A stretch of 64,000 nt of DNA, taken from contig CM076268.1 of the NCBI GenBank assembly GCA_038380795.1, positions 20,067,001 to 20,131,000 on the forward strand. Reading direction: 5' to 3'. The DNA comes from Pyrocephalus nanus (taxonomy: Eukaryota; Chordata; Aves; Passeriformes; Tyrannidae). The translations under genes were made by a program, and so were the position numbers. Positions within the stretch are counted from its first letter, which is position 1, and the number at the start of each line of letters is the position of its first letter. Positions 33,901 through 44,044 of this stretch are shown here, piece after piece. The notes beneath the pieces were generated by a model, which saw only the letters and a list, made by a program, of their open reading frames with translations, made no database searches and was not told the DNA's origin.

Positions 33901-36900
33901 GAAAAACGGAAGGATTACAGAGACAGAAACCACCACCAAACCACCCCAAATCCTACCCTGAGTGGCTGAGCACTGCCACTGCCCCGCTCCAGCCAAGGCC
34001 TTCCCCCACCCCCCTACCCTGGGGACTCCCGAGAAGATGCCTTACCTGGAAGTTGCCAACCATGGTAAGGCCAGCAGCGCAGACCCAGCCAGTGGCCAGC
34101 CCCAGGGTGTTGAGCAGGGATGGCCCCAGGCGCTCCAGGAGGTGGGCGTAGCGCAGCAGTCCCACCAGGATGACTGCAAGAGGGAGACACAGCCCCATCA
34201 CATGCTGCTGCCCGCGGCCCCCTCATCCCATTCCTGCCCTGTGCTGGGAGTGTGTGCTGCAGGGCAGCCCACTCCCCTGGCAGCCAGCACTTACCCATGA
34301 AGGAGCCCAGGCTGCAGATGAGGCTGAAGAAGCAGCTCTCGGGAGGCAGGGTGCCACACTTGCTGTGGGGACAAAGCAAGACCCAGGGAGCCCTCAGACA
34401 GGGGGCACTTGGCTGTGCGCTTGCCTCCCCCTCCCCAAAACACCCTCCTGGGTTGCCCTGGAGGGGTCCCAGAGTGGCTCTGCCCTGTGTTCCCACCCTG
34501 CAGCTGCTCACCTGACGAGGGGGATGTGATCCAGCGTGCAGCAGGAGCTGGGGCCGTCCATGTCACACGACTGATTGTAATTCCTGCCAGCAGCAAAGGG
34601 ACAGGTTAGCAGAGCAGAGATGCTGCCTGGGACCCTCCTGTCTCCTGCCCACTGGCCCTGCAAGGGCAACAGAGTTGCTCCTCAGTGAGCACAGCTCGAC
34701 CCCAGGGATGTGCCTGCATCCTGGGGCCAAGCCCCTCCAGGGAGTGACCCACTGCCCAACAGGGTCCACTGGTAGCATCACATCTGAGCTTCCACAGCCT
34801 ATCCCCTTCTCCTGGCTTTGCTGTCCAGCCGGAGCCCCTGCCTGTGAGGTAGAAGCCGTGGTGGGACAGAGGGCTGCACACCCTGTTGAGTGCACAGGCC
34901 AGGGTGCTGGGCTCAGGGGCTTCTGGTGGGAGCACACACCTGCAAGCCCATCACACACCCCTGGGGTGGGAGGTGTTGATGAAGCTGGGCATCTGGTGGG
35001 ACAGTGCCACCCGTACTTGGGAGGGAGGGAGGGAGCGAGCTTCGAGGAGTTGGGAGGTCTTGCCTGAGGGAGGACGTGACCAGAGATGGCTGCAAGGCAT
35101 ACCCCCAGGGGCCTGTTAGCAGCCCCCAGTACTGCCAGGCTGGGGCAGGGCTCTGGTGCCTCTACCCACTGCAGCAACCTGGGAGTGCCTCCTGCACCCA
35201 CAGACGCTGTGCACATGGGGACCTTGAGCTTTTTATCAGCCTGAAACACCTCCCTGTACCACAGCTGCTGCCTGCAACCCTGACCAAATTCCCACCGTGG
35301 GGTTCCTCCCCCCTCCCCCTCACAACTCTCCCAGGAGCTGGCACACACTCAGAGGGTTTTTGGGAACCCCTGTGCTGCAGCATCACCCAGGCATCCAGCA
35401 CCTCTGCCTGGCATGGCTGAGTATGAGCCCCTTCTCACACCACAAGCAGGGAGCCCAAAGTCCTGTGTTCCAAAGGGCCCCTTCAGACACCCCCAGCCCA
35501 GTAGTAGAGATGGGAGCTGTGGGGGACCAGCCCTTCCCTGTCCCTGTCCCAGCCTGACTATCCGCCACCTCTGGCTGTGCAGCAAGCACACAGTTAAAAA
35601 ATCCTTTCTGGAAAGGGCTGGGCTGGGCTCTGATGTTTTTGCAGTCTCCTCAGTTTGCTGGTGGCTTTGTTTTCCAACCACTAAACCCAGGCAAGGCGTG
35701 GAGCCCCACGGCCTCCTCAAAGGCTGCTCTTGGGGCCGTGTTTGGTTTGGGAGCGTTTTTTTTATTATTATTTTGTTTAAAGCGAGCAGCCCGAGGCCGG
35801 GAAGCATTATTCATCATTAAGGGCTGGCTGTGTGGCGGAGACAACCCGACACACACATTCTTCCCAGGGCAGAATCAGCCATCAGGCAGGAAATGGCAGC
35901 AGGTTTTTTTTTTTTTTTCCCTTCTTCAAACACTCCAGCAAGAATTAAACTAACATGGATCTTTCTGGGCAGATTTTTAAGGCAACACAGCAAGCCAAAA
36001 ACCCTGCAGAAGAAGTTGCCAAGAGACCAAACAGAGTTTCTTTTCCCAGTCCCTGCCTTCTCCACGCCTTGTCCCCCATCTGGGGGAGCTGCAGGCAGCT
36101 CTGCTCATGGGGTGTCCAGGCACGGCGAGGCCATCCCATCCCCCTGGCACTGCCAGATTTAGCCTCAAGCAAGCAAGTCGCAACCTTTTCCATGGAGACA
36201 CACGGCCCTCTGTAATTCCCTGACCACTTATTTTCATACTTTCTCCATGCTGTGTTTTTTCAATGGCCTCCTTCTTCTCTGCCTGGTTTGCAGCAGGGCT
36301 GGACTGTTCACTGGAGCAGCTGTAACTGCATACGAGCCTGGGCAGGGGAGAGAGGGTAGCCCAAGCCTGACAGAAGCTAGTCCCCCCAAAGCAGTTCTGT
36401 TCCCAAAAGCTACTTGTGGGCCAGACAGGAGGCACATGCCCTGGGGCATTTGCACTCCATCAGGGTCACCACCACCACGTCTGCTGAGGGTGAAGGAGGC
36501 TCTGAGTTGCCTTTAATGCTCCCACCTCTCTTGTCATCCCCAGTCCCGTCCCAGGGCCAGCCTGATCCCCAACCCCCCTTTCAGCACAGGGGTGGTGCAG
36601 GGGGTGCCTCAACTACCGAGTGGTCTGGCACAGAGTGGCACAGTTAAAGTGGGACAAGTCTGGAAAGGACCTGGCATTACAAAGCCTTTGACTGAGCCAA
36701 AGAGCCCCTGCCTCCCCCCAGGCCTTACCAGTTGTGGACAGGGCAGATGTGGTTGTTGGAGAGTGCCATGGCATATCTGGGAGAGAGACAACAACAGGGT
36801 TACTGCAGCCACCTGCCTCCCTGCATCCCCGCTCCCTGCCAGCACCCAGACCAGCCCCGGGGACCAGCTGCTGGAGCAGATGATAAAAGCCCTCACTGCC

Positions 36901-38906
36901 GGGCAGGGGCCAGCACTCATCCTGTGGCACCTCCCAGCTTTACAAAGCAGGGAAAAGGAAAACAAGTGCATGAGCCCAGCACACGCTCCACGGAGCTCCC
37001 GCTGCTGGGACCAGGTCCCCCTGCCTTGTACCCCCATCCCTGCCGAGAGCCACCTCCTGCTCCAGCTCGGTGCAGCTGCTTCTGTGGGGCCTCTTCCCCT
37101 TCATCCTGCTGTCTCTTAGGGACTGCTCTGCCACGGAGCCCCTGCCCTGGTACTGGGGCTCTCCACCAGCCCACAGCTGTGCCATCTGTCACCTGATGGC
37201 TCTGCTGTGCTTCCCCCAGCTCCTGGCTGGCTAGTGATGGAGCTGTAAATAGTCTGGATAAGTAGCTGGTGCATTGGCAGGGCATTTTGGGCAGATAGCT
37301 CCATCGAGCACTTCACTGTGGAGTTATCCCTGCCTCTCGGTCAGCATAACAAGGGGCTCATGAAACGCATCCAGCTTCGCTCCAGGGGTGCTCAGCCCTG
37401 TGGCCGCCCCAGCCATCAAGGAGCCCTCCTGCCCAGCAGCCGCAGCAGGAGGCAGCACCACGCTGTTCAGATCACAGCCATAAAGAGCTCAGGTTAAAAA
37501 TAAGCCCCGACACCAATACGAAAACCCCTATCCTGCCCGAGCTGGCCACACAAAGCTGGGTTGCAAAAACGGTGTTCCCAGAAGAGAGGCAAAGAGCAGG
37601 ACAGCTGGGGGGATCCAAGGGGCAGCACCCTCCAGGAGACCCCTCACCCAGCCACTTCTCAGATTTCACCCAAGCACTCAGTACTCATCCCAGACCTCCA
37701 TACCCTCCTGGGAGGGGGCAATAAGTCAACAGAGTCACAAACATCCCAGGGGGATGTGCCCCTGCCTACCCCATCCCCTCCTGTGGCTCTGCATCCCAGG
37801 CATGGCTGATGGGACCCCGTGTGGGCCATGCACTCCACAGGCAACTGCCCGACCTCTTGCTAGCACTGCACTTGGGAGGGACACAGCATCACAGGGGGCT
37901 GCAGGACGTGTCTGGTGCCAGGAAAAGGGCCCAAGAGGGCCACTCCCAGGGCAGCCCTGGCTGTGAGGACCATAAAGCAGCAACTCCCACCTGTGCTGCT
38001 CCAGGCAGGAGGGGCATCTGCCTGCCAGGGTCACTCACAGGAGACAGACAGTGCTTAACACGGTGTCCAAGGAAAAAACTTGGAGCACAGGTTCCTTGCA
38101 CGAGGTCAGCTTTCGGCTTTGTTGTGCAGGAGGACAGGGGATACCAAAGGCAAAACACTTGAAGGGACTTGTAGGGTAATGGGATGCATTTGCTCCATCC
38201 CACACATCGGAAAGTCCCACCATCAATACTGAGGCTCCCCGTGCCTTTGGGAAAAATCCCTCATCCATCGCCCATCAGTGCTAAGGCCCGAGAAGGGGAC
38301 TGGTGGGGTGGACTGATGCTGCTCACCCAGGTGACACAGCCTCTGCCCTCAGCACAAGGCCCTTCCATCCATCTACCACATGGGATGGGTGCCCATGTAC
38401 GGGCCCCGGCGCTGCGGGAGCTGAGCTGGTGGCACGGCTCCCAAAGCCGCTCCCGTGCCACCCGAGCATCAGCCGCACTCATGCCGGGACAGGGGCGCGC
38501 GATTCCACGGAGTGCCAGGGATGTAAGGCCAGGGAGGCACACGCCAGAGCTGCTGCAGGGGGCGCAGGGACCGCGCAGGGCGGCCGTGGGGGTTCAGGGA
38601 GGTGTGGGAGCCAGGGAGCGTCCCGAAGTGCCCCAACATGACGGGGGCCAGGGGCGCCCCGCAACCTCCTGCCGCGCACTATCCCACCATGAAGTCTCCT
38701 CCGGCCCCCTAGCCCACAGCATCCCGCAGCATCCCGCAGCATCCCGCAGCATCCCGCCCGCGGGCCGGGCGCTCCCGGCCCCGCCGCCCGCGAGTGGGGG
38801 GCTGGCGGCGGCCCCGCGGCACTCACACGATCCACATGCCGGTGATGGTGAAGGCAGGCAGCGTGATGGGCAGGATTCCCCAGGCTGGCATCCTGGAGCC
38901 GGGCAT
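30934..38906 (-). CDS. TMEM150-family membrane protein, TMEM150A-like (complete, 7 exons, 272 aa)
   Basis: This is a Frag1/DRAM/Sfk1-family six-pass membrane protein. TMEM150A is known to tune plasma-membrane PI(4)P synthesis by the PI4KA complex. Exons (descending): 38906-38827, 36776-36729, 34583-34512, 34362-34295, 34173-34046, 33135-32958 and 31178-30934, totalling 819 nt with all phases agreeing. Membrane segments lie at about residues 8-28, 77-97, 109-128, 143-163, 178-198 and 208-228. The first loop has Cys residues and a glycosylation sequon (N46-Q-S). The hallmark [20 protein letters not shown] spans an exon junction. I chose the ATG at 38906 (G at -3); the in-frame ATG five codons later (38891, MPAWGILPITLP) aligns better with human TMEM150A and may be the true start. 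Human TMEM150A is 271 aa but maps elsewhere, so this is probably a paralogue; TMEM150B/C fit less well. Confidence 0.9.
31179..32957 (-). other. U12-type intron of TMEM150-like gene
   Basis: The last intron has the donor A|GTATCCTGAA (GT at 32957-32956), which matches the U12 consensus GTATCCTTT at 7 of 9 positions. On the - strand TTCCTTGAC (31193-31201) is a perfect TTCCTTRAC branch site. Its branch A lies about 15 nt before the CAG acceptor at 31179-31181. Only this donor keeps the reading frame (VTLVFS|GVFF). Confidence 0.85.
32395..32418. repeat. (CCCT)6 microsatellite
   Basis: Six perfect CCCT units in the last intron of the TMEM150-like gene. Confidence 0.95.
34584..36728 (-). other. 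TMEM150-like intron with candidate element 35740-36030
   Basis: No exon was recognised in 34584-36728. Within it, 35740-36030 has Fox-type TTTGTTTAAAG (about 35772), CATTATTCATCATTAA (about 35804) and GTTGCCAAGAGAC (36015-36027), an X-box-like motif. Enhancer function is only suggested. Confidence 0.35.
36777..38826 (-). other. First intron of TMEM150-like gene
   Basis: About 2 kb between coding exons 1 and 2. The right third is CpG-rich promoter-flank sequence and includes a decamer repeat. No extra exon was recognised. Confidence 0.6.
38717..38756. repeat. Tandem decamer CAGCATCCCG x4
   Basis: Four perfect head-to-tail copies of a 10-bp unit lie in the CpG island about 70 bp inside the first intron of the TMEM150-like gene. 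Confidence 0.95.
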
Positions 38907-39480
38907 GCCCCGCCGAGCTACGGGCGAGCGGGGCCGCCGGCGGAGCCTCCCCGCTGCCTCCTGCTGCCGGACCGCCGCCGGGCCGCGCTCCCCATGGGCG
39001 GCGGGACCGGGGCCGGGCCGGGCTGGCGGGCGGAGCGGGGTCCGGCCGTGCGGAGCGGCGGCGGGACAGCCCAGGCCGGCCCCGCCCCGGGGCAGCGCGG
39101 GTCCCGCTCGGCGGCAGCGCAGGCCGGGCCCGCCCCGTCCGGCGGCAGCGGCAGCGGGACGGGCCGGCGCGGCCCCGGCGCCACGTGGCGGCCGCGCTGC
39201 CGGCCCGGGGGAGGAGGGGGCGCTGGGAAAGGCAGCCGGCGAGTAGGACGGCACGGAGCCGGGAACACCGGGCTCCGCGGGGCGGGCGGCCCCAGAGCGC
39301 GGTCGGCTGCGCCGCGGCGAGGGAAAGGTTCTCGTAGAGCCGAGAAGCAGGGCAGGCACCGCTAGCAGCGAACAGCCCTCCCGGGATCCGGAGGCCGGAA
39401 CAGCCTTGCCCAAGGCAGTGGCATCCGGCTTTAGGACTGGGGGACTCGCCCCCGCACCCGCCCGCTCCAGGTCATGCTGT
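38907..39480 (-). promoter_or_regulatory. CpG-island promoter of TMEM150-like gene
   Basis: Extremely CpG-dense sequence extends rightwards from the start codon at 38906, with GC boxes and no TATA box. A CACGTGGCG (E-box) lies near 39182. The transcription start is probably within about 300 bp of the ATG. Confidence 0.7.
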
Positions 39481-40079
39481 CCCTGCCAGAACACCAGTGC
39501 TGGACCCACGTCCGCGAAGGTGTGGGCTCCTCCTGAGTGCCAGAGGGCACTGTCATAGGATGAGGTAGGAGGTACCACGACAGGTAGGGGCCAGGCAGAG
39601 AAGACCTCGCTCGGTCCACTCTTCTTCCTCCTAGGAAGGTTAACACGGGGCTCAGCCTTTCCTCCTGAGGATCAGCACCCTGACAGTGACTGCTCTCACT
39701 AAATGGCTACTGACACTTCACATGCCTGCACACTGGCAGCCACTGCCCATGCCTGCCCTCCCGATCCGGTTAGCGTGACCCCTCCGTTCTCTGACACTTC
39801 CTATAACTGTGGATTCAGCTCAGAAGCCAACCATCAACCTTGCTGCCCAGAGAAATTTACATTTTCTTATACAGAAAAACTTGAGAAGAGGAACCACAAC
39901 TTCCCTTGGCAGAGGAGCAGGGCTGTGGCAAGGCCACAGCAGCCCCATTTCCCTGTCGGGAATTCAGCAATAACATGCCCTCATGGCTGCTTGCAGGCAT
40001 GTGTTAGCAAGTCCCAAAACATCCTGCACAGCCGAAGGGTGTTCACACCCCTCGGGCCCGGAGTGTCTGGTGCTCGCTC

Positions 40080-40600
40080 ATAAAGGCTACATTTTCCCAC
40101 TCCTGCAGAGAGGACCTGCCTGGGAACAGCGCCCTGGCCGCTGTGGGAGGGGACCTCTGGCTGCCCACCACCTCGCCCGGGCCAGGGTGCTGGTTACACA
40201 ACCGGAGGAGCAGTACTGCACACTGGGACTTGTAGTCCTGGGGGATCTCATTTTCCTCTGCATTGACTCGCACTCCAAGCAGCCTCCTCACAGGCCTAGG
40301 GACTCTCCTTGCTGTCCAGCCCATCCGTTCCCCGACCCTTCGGGGCAGGAGTTGAGCTCCAGAACTTTGCTCCCGAGCCGGTTGTGCTCTCAAAGCTCCC
40401 CCGTGCATTCCTATCTGCCAGCGGGCAGCAGGCCTGGCCCTCCCTTCTCCCGGCAGCCCCCACAGCACATGGATAGATGGCAGGGGAAACACTGCCGGCC
40501 AGCAGCATTGGCAGGGCTCGGATCGCTCCCTGGCCACGGGCGAGAGGCACAAGCCCCGTCGGGCTGCCTGTCGTGCAGGGGGACCAAGAGAGCAGGACAC
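40080..40600. promoter_or_regulatory. Orphan CpG-rich island between TMEM150-like gene and GBF1
   Basis: CpG rises from background for about 500 bp, well outside the TMEM150-like island, and then falls sharply into AT-rich DNA at about 40680. It contains a ZNF143-type site (40218-40236). A + strand donor-like GTGAGG lies at about 40677. No protein-coding exon was recognised, so it may be an upstream promoter of the TMEM150-like gene, a noncoding RNA promoter, or a distal element. Confidence 0.5.
40218..40236 (-). promoter_or_regulatory. ZNF143/SBS-type motif
   Basis: On the - strand this reads ACTACAAGTCCCAGTGTGC, a near-full match to the ZNF143-associated promoter motif ACTACAANTCCCAGNATGC. 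Such sites usually sit close to CpG promoters. Confidence 0.65.
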
Positions 40601-40679
40601 CAACACTTCAGGATACTTCAGGCTCCATAAGAGCCGCAGATTCTTCAGCAATGTTCAACACCTGGCATTTATAGGGGTG

Positions 40680-42665
40680 AGGGTAACTTCTAAAAATGCC
40701 AACTCACTGTTGAAAGATACTCCATGGAAATCTTTCTTACAGACCAGGTCTTCTGAATATGCTCAGGTCTAGTTTTTAAACTGAAACTAAAATCAGCAGT
40801 GCTTGTGTTTCACAAGTTTCAATGCCAAATGTATGCTTATCATTCCATAGGGTTTCTCACACTAGGAAACTTCATACCAATGAGGAAAACTGACACATGC
40901 GAAATCCCAATACTTACTCATACTCTGTTTTAGCAGTAGAAATTCTTGATGTAAACGGCAACAGGAGAAGTGGGTAAATCCAAATTACAGTGATGTCTGT
41001 GCAGCCTCCTCTGGAAAATAGTGAGTCAGACCCGTAAAAATGAGAAAGAAGTCTTAGACTCGAAAAAGTATATGCTGGAACAAACCTGAAGGGTAGTGTG
41101 TGAACACCACTCCTCACCAACAGCCAGTGGTAGTATGATTGGCTTTTATGTAATTTAAGTTACAAAGAGTTCAAGAAACTTATCAATAAACATGTATATC
41201 ACAGCACATACTACCTGTCAGTTGATTCTGATATTTCAGTTTAACACTTTCCCTGTTCTTTCTTTCTCTGTAACATGAAACTTTGCTATTGCAAAATCCA
41301 ACCAACATTCAAAGAATTTTTTCTGGTTTTCCAGTCCATTCTTATTTACAGTCTAGTAAAAAATGTTTAAAGTGCAGTTATGTCTGTCTTTACAGTCAAC
41401 ATTCTTTCCATTCCAGTCCCACTTCCTGCAGTTTCCTCGGGTGGCTTTTGCTTTGTACCACAATTGTCTGAATTAAGACATAACGCTCTCAGTACAAACT
41501 GGGTTTACGCAAACAGTTTAAAACACAGCACGTGCCCAAAACAGGTATCTGAAGGCAGCTGGCAAAACTGAGCTTTACTATCAGCTGGCACCACTCAAAA
41601 AGTCAGAGGACCACCTGGGGATCAGAGGGCAGCAGTGCTGACATCAAGGCACTTTACAATTGAGCAACGGTTTACGAAGAGTTAATCATCTGAAACTTTC
41701 GGCAAGCAGGAAAACAGAGCTGTAAATAGAAGTGCAGGCTCAGAAAGAAAACAGAGGGGGCTCGATACAGAAGGACTCAAATACATGAATGAAAACATCT
41801 AAGGGCTGGAAGGACACAATCTGGAAGCAGTAGAGGGTGAGGAAGAGAAGGCTGTGGCAGCAAAAATATTCCAGGAATGGTGGAAATGGGGTGAGGGAAC
41901 CACAATTTAATAACAGGACTTTCCTAATATGCACATTATTCTTCCATTATGCAATATTTAGACCTGTCCTCATGCAATTCAAACAAACTCCCAAGTTTTT
42001 AACCCCCTTATCAAGTGTGTAGGAGTCTCTTGGAATCCTTGTGATAGGGAAGTCATTGGTGCCTCACACATCTCTAAGGACACTGTGGCGCTGTGTAGAT
42101 CTTGTCACAAAACAAAGCAGAAGACGTCAGGAGGGAAGTGTGGTTTTACATATCCATGACAAGCACTAGCCCTGGAGGAGCCCAGGATCTCTCACGCCCT
42201 GTCCAACTCCAACTCCTGTCTGTGGAAATGAGGATTTCTTCCTCATCAGAGAATCGCCAAAGTCAGCTGAGTTGTCACCGAGGTTTATGCACTGGCTGCA
42301 TGGCCAGATGTGCAGAGCACCCGGTCCTTAGCCCTGGTGGTGTGTGAGCACACACCAATGTAACACCAAAAATTTTACAGCCAACATGGAACTGTTGTCT
42401 TCTGCAAGAGCAATCTCGCTATTTAAGCTCTGCTTTGTCCATGATGGGAACCATTCCTGCTTAGCCCCTTGATGGCTGATCTCCAGTGCAGCCCCCCCAT
42501 GAGCTGACCAGTTCTTAGGACAAGTCCCCTCGTGCTCTCTGCAGACAGAGCACTCTGTTGCAGGATCTTGGTACATGAAGCCAGGGCACAGTACCTTGGC
42601 AAGTAAACTTCCCATTGCCCAAAGCTGTGAGCCACAGTTGTGTGACAAAGGAGTGCAACACTGGA
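40680..42665. other. Intergenic AT-rich stretch with no recognised gene
   Basis: About 2 kb between the orphan island and the GBF1 3' end. Only short scattered frames are present, and no splice-consistent exon or known repeat was recognised. Confidence 0.6.
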
Positions 42666-42685
42666 GCATTCATTTACAGGATGTA

Positions 42686-42691
42686 TTTATT
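42686..42691 (-). terminator. GBF1: GBF1 poly(A) signal AATAAA
   Basis: The complement of TTTATT lies 1.35 kb past the GBF1 stop. It is the best canonical hexamer I found downstream of the gene; earlier alternative sites were not ruled out. Confidence 0.55.
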
Positions 42692-43639
42692 ACATTGTAA
42701 AAAGTCCATTGGATTTGTAGCCATTTACTCTGTATATACACGGTTGTATTCCCACCCCAACCGCAGGTTCCTCTCCATACAGGATACACAGGGTTGGAGT
42801 CCCACCCATGCCCCTCCCAGTCACCAGGGGGATTTCCAAGATTGAAATTATTGAGAATTTAGCCAGCTAGTCGAGGGAGGAGGATGGGTAACGGCGATGC
42901 AGCACTTGCCAGGCAGCCAGCTCTGCTCTGGCCATGAGGAGAGGGAAGAGCGGGATGTCCTTGCTGCAGGGCGGAAGCACAAGAATGACTACCAGGGCCT
43001 CGGCTGCAGGGCTGTTCTGGGGGGAGAAGGATGTGGGATCCCAACAACCAGAAGATGCACAAGGGTGAAATCTGTGCAGAGCTTCCAAGAGAAACCACTG
43101 CAGGCTTGCTGGGCATCTGTCAGCAGGTGCCACAGATCCCCACATCTTCTCTAGCTGAAGAGGATGTTCTCCTAAGGAAGGGGGCTGGTCACCAAGAGGA
43201 CAGTGTAGCGAGTGGCGAACAACACATCACTGCTGTGTAGCCCATGGAGCGGCCCCCAAGTGCTGTGTGAGAGATGGCCATGGTGCTCTGCTCTCAGCAT
43301 TTCCTTCTCATTTACTCAGCTATGCAGAGCGTTCTGGATTTGCTCTCTCCAACCAGAAAGCCTGATTATATTACAGGAGGAGGGAGGAAAGCCGTGCAGC
43401 CCCTATCAGACTCCCCTGCTGCCTACTCCATATCTGGCATGCAGATTGCTGTCATCTGTGTTGCAGAAGGAAAGCATGTGCCTACAGCAGGCAAGAAGCC
43501 TAATGTAGCAAACTGGAAGCTGCACTATAAGCAATCCACATTTCTAATAAAATTCTTTACCTGCTGAACTCAGGCATGCCCAGAGCCCAGACAAAGCAGT
43601 GCGACCACAAGAGTGAGCAGTAAAGCTAGGGAATGGCTG

Positions 43640-43690
43640 GGGAATTGCCCAGGGATTGGACTGAATAATCTTGAGAGGCAGCCCTGTACT
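43640..43690 (+). mobile_element. Possible fragment of CR1-type LINE 3' end
   Basis: GGGATTGGACTGAATAATCT followed by TGAGAGGCAGCCCT resembles the bird CR1 tail motif (ggttggactagatgatct, then gaggtccctt) as I recall it. The match is short and diverged, and the terminal octamer repeats of CR1 are absent. Confidence 0.3.
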
Positions 43691-44044
43691 ACAGCCTCTC
43701 TCTGGCATGACATCAATAAGTTTCCCCTCTTCACCAGATGAACTGGTGGCAGCTTGGTCCCAGGCTGCTGGGTGTGAGTGTTGCCTGGCTCCTGAGATTG
43801 CAAAGGCAGGAAGGTCAGTGGAACTGGGCACCCCTCCAAGAAGACAGGAATTTATAGGCAGATTTCTAGGTGATGCCACAAGAAGGGAGAAGAATAGGAT
43901 GTGCTCCAAAAGATTGTGGCAGCAGCCCTTCTGCTCAGGTTAGCATCATCTTCTAAAACAAACATGCCTGCTACCAGAGAACATTTGGCCAGCATCCTCC
44001 ACCCACAGAACCTCCTCAGCAGACAGTTCTCAGACACCCTCAAA

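Larger units (their letters stand above)
42670..44044 (-). other. GBF1: GBF1 3' UTR
   Basis: Sequence from the TAG at 44045-44047 to the AATAAA at 42686. No recognised coding exon. A possible CR1-like fragment lies near 43650. Confidence 0.55.

Noticed and set aside
38184..39365. 393-codon open frame on the + strand across the TMEM150-like CpG island
   Set aside because: It is Arg/Pro/Gly/Ala-rich translation of very GC-rich DNA, overlaps repeats and a real antisense exon, and has no recognisable domain.
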